A DNA stretch of 64,000 bases, from the NCBI GenBank assembly GCA_019059635.1, contig JAGVRJ010000012.1, positions 434,001 to 498,000 of the forward strand, written 5' to 3'. The DNA comes from Proales similis. Taxonomy: Eukaryota; Rotifera; Eurotatoria; Ploima; Proalidae. The position numbers and the translations under genes were made by a program. Below, piece after piece: positions 63,178 to 64,000 of the stretch (position 1 is its first letter; every line of letters begins with the position of its first letter). The notes beneath the pieces were generated by a model. The model ran no database searches and was not told where the DNA came from. It saw nothing but the letters and a program-made list of their open reading frames with translations.

Positions 63178-64000
63178 ATGAATCGTCTTTTGAGAGCGAG
63201 CGGCGTCGCTCTGGCTTCGGCCGTGCGCTCATTTCGCCTTCAGTCATGTGAGTTGGCGCTGAAAATTTCTCGGTTGCTTGAATCACATGACGCTTGTGAC
63301 ACACGATTACCCAGTTCAAGCAACATACATCCAAACACTCGATACGCCCAACCCGAACAGTTTGAAGTTCGTGCCTGACAAGCCGGTTCTGGAAGAAGGC
63401 AAGACGCGCGAGTTTGCCAGTCGAGAAGCGGCGACCGTCTCGCCATTGGCCAGGTAGAATGAACGTCACGCAGAGAGCTTGCCACATTCTAACCCTTCTC
63501 GTCTTGGCTTCATAAGAGAGCTCTTCAGAGTAGAGGGCGTCAAGACGGTGTTTTTCGGCCCTGATTTCATCACCGTCACCAAAGAGGACGATGAGCTGAG
63601 CTCGTGGAAAACGCTCAAGCCAGAAATATTCGCGGTGATTATGGACCACTTTGCGATGAATCTGCCCATCATCAACGAGGAACTGGATCGAATTCGCAAC
63701 GGCGAAGCCAACGACCAAGAGACTGTGCACGACCAGACAAACGTGAAGGAAGAGGACCGTGAAACGGTGGAGCTCATTCTCGAGCTGCTCGACTCCCGCA
63801 TCCGGCCGACCGTGCAAGAAGACGGAGGCGACGTTGTCTTTGTGGTAACGGGTCTTTCTTTAAGAGTTGTCGACTGCACTCATCAACCCTTTGCTCGAAC
63901 CCAGGGCTACGAGGACGGCGTGGTGAAGCTTAAACTCCAAGGCTCATGCACGAGCTGTCCGAGCTCCATAGTCACTCTAAAGTCCGGCATTCAGAACATG
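63178..64000 (+). CDS. NFU1: NFU1 mitochondrial iron-sulfur scaffold (5' part)
   Basis: Late-acting Fe-S cluster carrier for lipoyl synthase and respiratory enzymes. Exons in view: 63178-63247, 63315-63453, 63517-63844 and 63905 to the window end, the first three summing to 537 nt (179 codons). A basic presequence ([20 protein letters not shown]) is followed by the N-terminal Nfu domain: [16 protein letters not shown], the [22 protein letters not shown] segment and IMDHFA. An acidic linker leads to the C-terminal domain with [15 protein letters not shown] and the cluster-binding CTSCPSS. The gene runs off the window after GIQNM, so about the last 30-50 residues are missing. Confidence 0.95.

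Noticed and set aside
1-64000. Mobile elements and CRISPR arrays
   Set aside because: No transposase, reverse transcriptase, terminal repeats or regularly spaced repeats found; the array of RING genes is tandem gene duplication, not a transposon.

Overview
This is nuclear DNA of an animal (a bilaterian metazoan) with a compact genome. The evidence is spliced genes with GT-AG introns mostly 43-90 nt long, animal-specific families (Nemo-like kinase, Boule, NIM1 kinase, GAS2-like, MSL1, CCDC169), closely packed genes on both strands, and single poly(A) hexamers just after many stop codons. CpG is visibly common, including in non-coding DNA. The lineage cannot be fixed from the sequence alone; a small-genome spiralian or a similarly reduced lineage would fit. 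I rebuilt exon structures by hand. For almost every spliced gene the exon lengths sum to a multiple of three and restore family motifs across the junctions.

Layout. 0.1-3.2 kb: PAAF1 and XPA, tandem on the minus strand and nearly touching. 5-5.9 kb: a Boule/DAZ-type RNA-binding protein (-). 7-10.2 kb: NIM1K kinase and a REX1BD-like gene (-). 11.7-16 kb: a GAS2-like cytoskeletal linker (-). 16-21.9 kb: about 6 kb without a recognisable gene. 21.9-25.4 kb: APRT and eIF3L (+). 25.6-27 kb: CCDC169-like (-). 27.8-28.5 kb: an unrecognised coding region (+). 28.8-30 kb: a class A GPCR (+). 30.2-43 kb: an array of intronless minus-strand genes described below. 43.6-44.8 kb: an intronless TPR protein (+). 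45.1-46.3 kb: a ZDHHC3/7-type palmitoyltransferase (-). 46.9-54 kb: PRPSAP, an ankyrin/TRP-type channel and mitochondrial MDH2 (+). 55.2-56.8 kb: NLK (-). 59.2-61.3 kb: MSL1-like and DUSP22-like (-). 63.2-64 kb: NFU1 (+), cut by the window end.

Most single-copy genes are housekeeping or conserved signalling genes: proteasome assembly and excision repair (PAAF1, XPA, REX1BD), translation (eIF3L), purine/PRPP metabolism (APRT, PRPSAP), mitochondria (MDH2, NFU1) and kinase/phosphatase signalling (NIM1K, NLK, DUSP22).

The outlier is the 30.2-43 kb array. It has five RING + coiled-coil + C-terminal-domain proteins of about 480-560 residues, one RING-less relative, one truncated copy, and an unrelated secreted beta-prism (MABP-like) protein, all intronless, all on one strand and visibly more A/T-rich than their neighbours. 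Four of the five RING domains have Asp where the zinc-binding His normally sits (Cys-Gly-Asp-Ser-Phe-Cys); the outermost member keeps His. This lineage-expanded RING family, with duplicated promoter fragments and an internal coding repeat in one member, is the best candidate for an undescribed system in the window.
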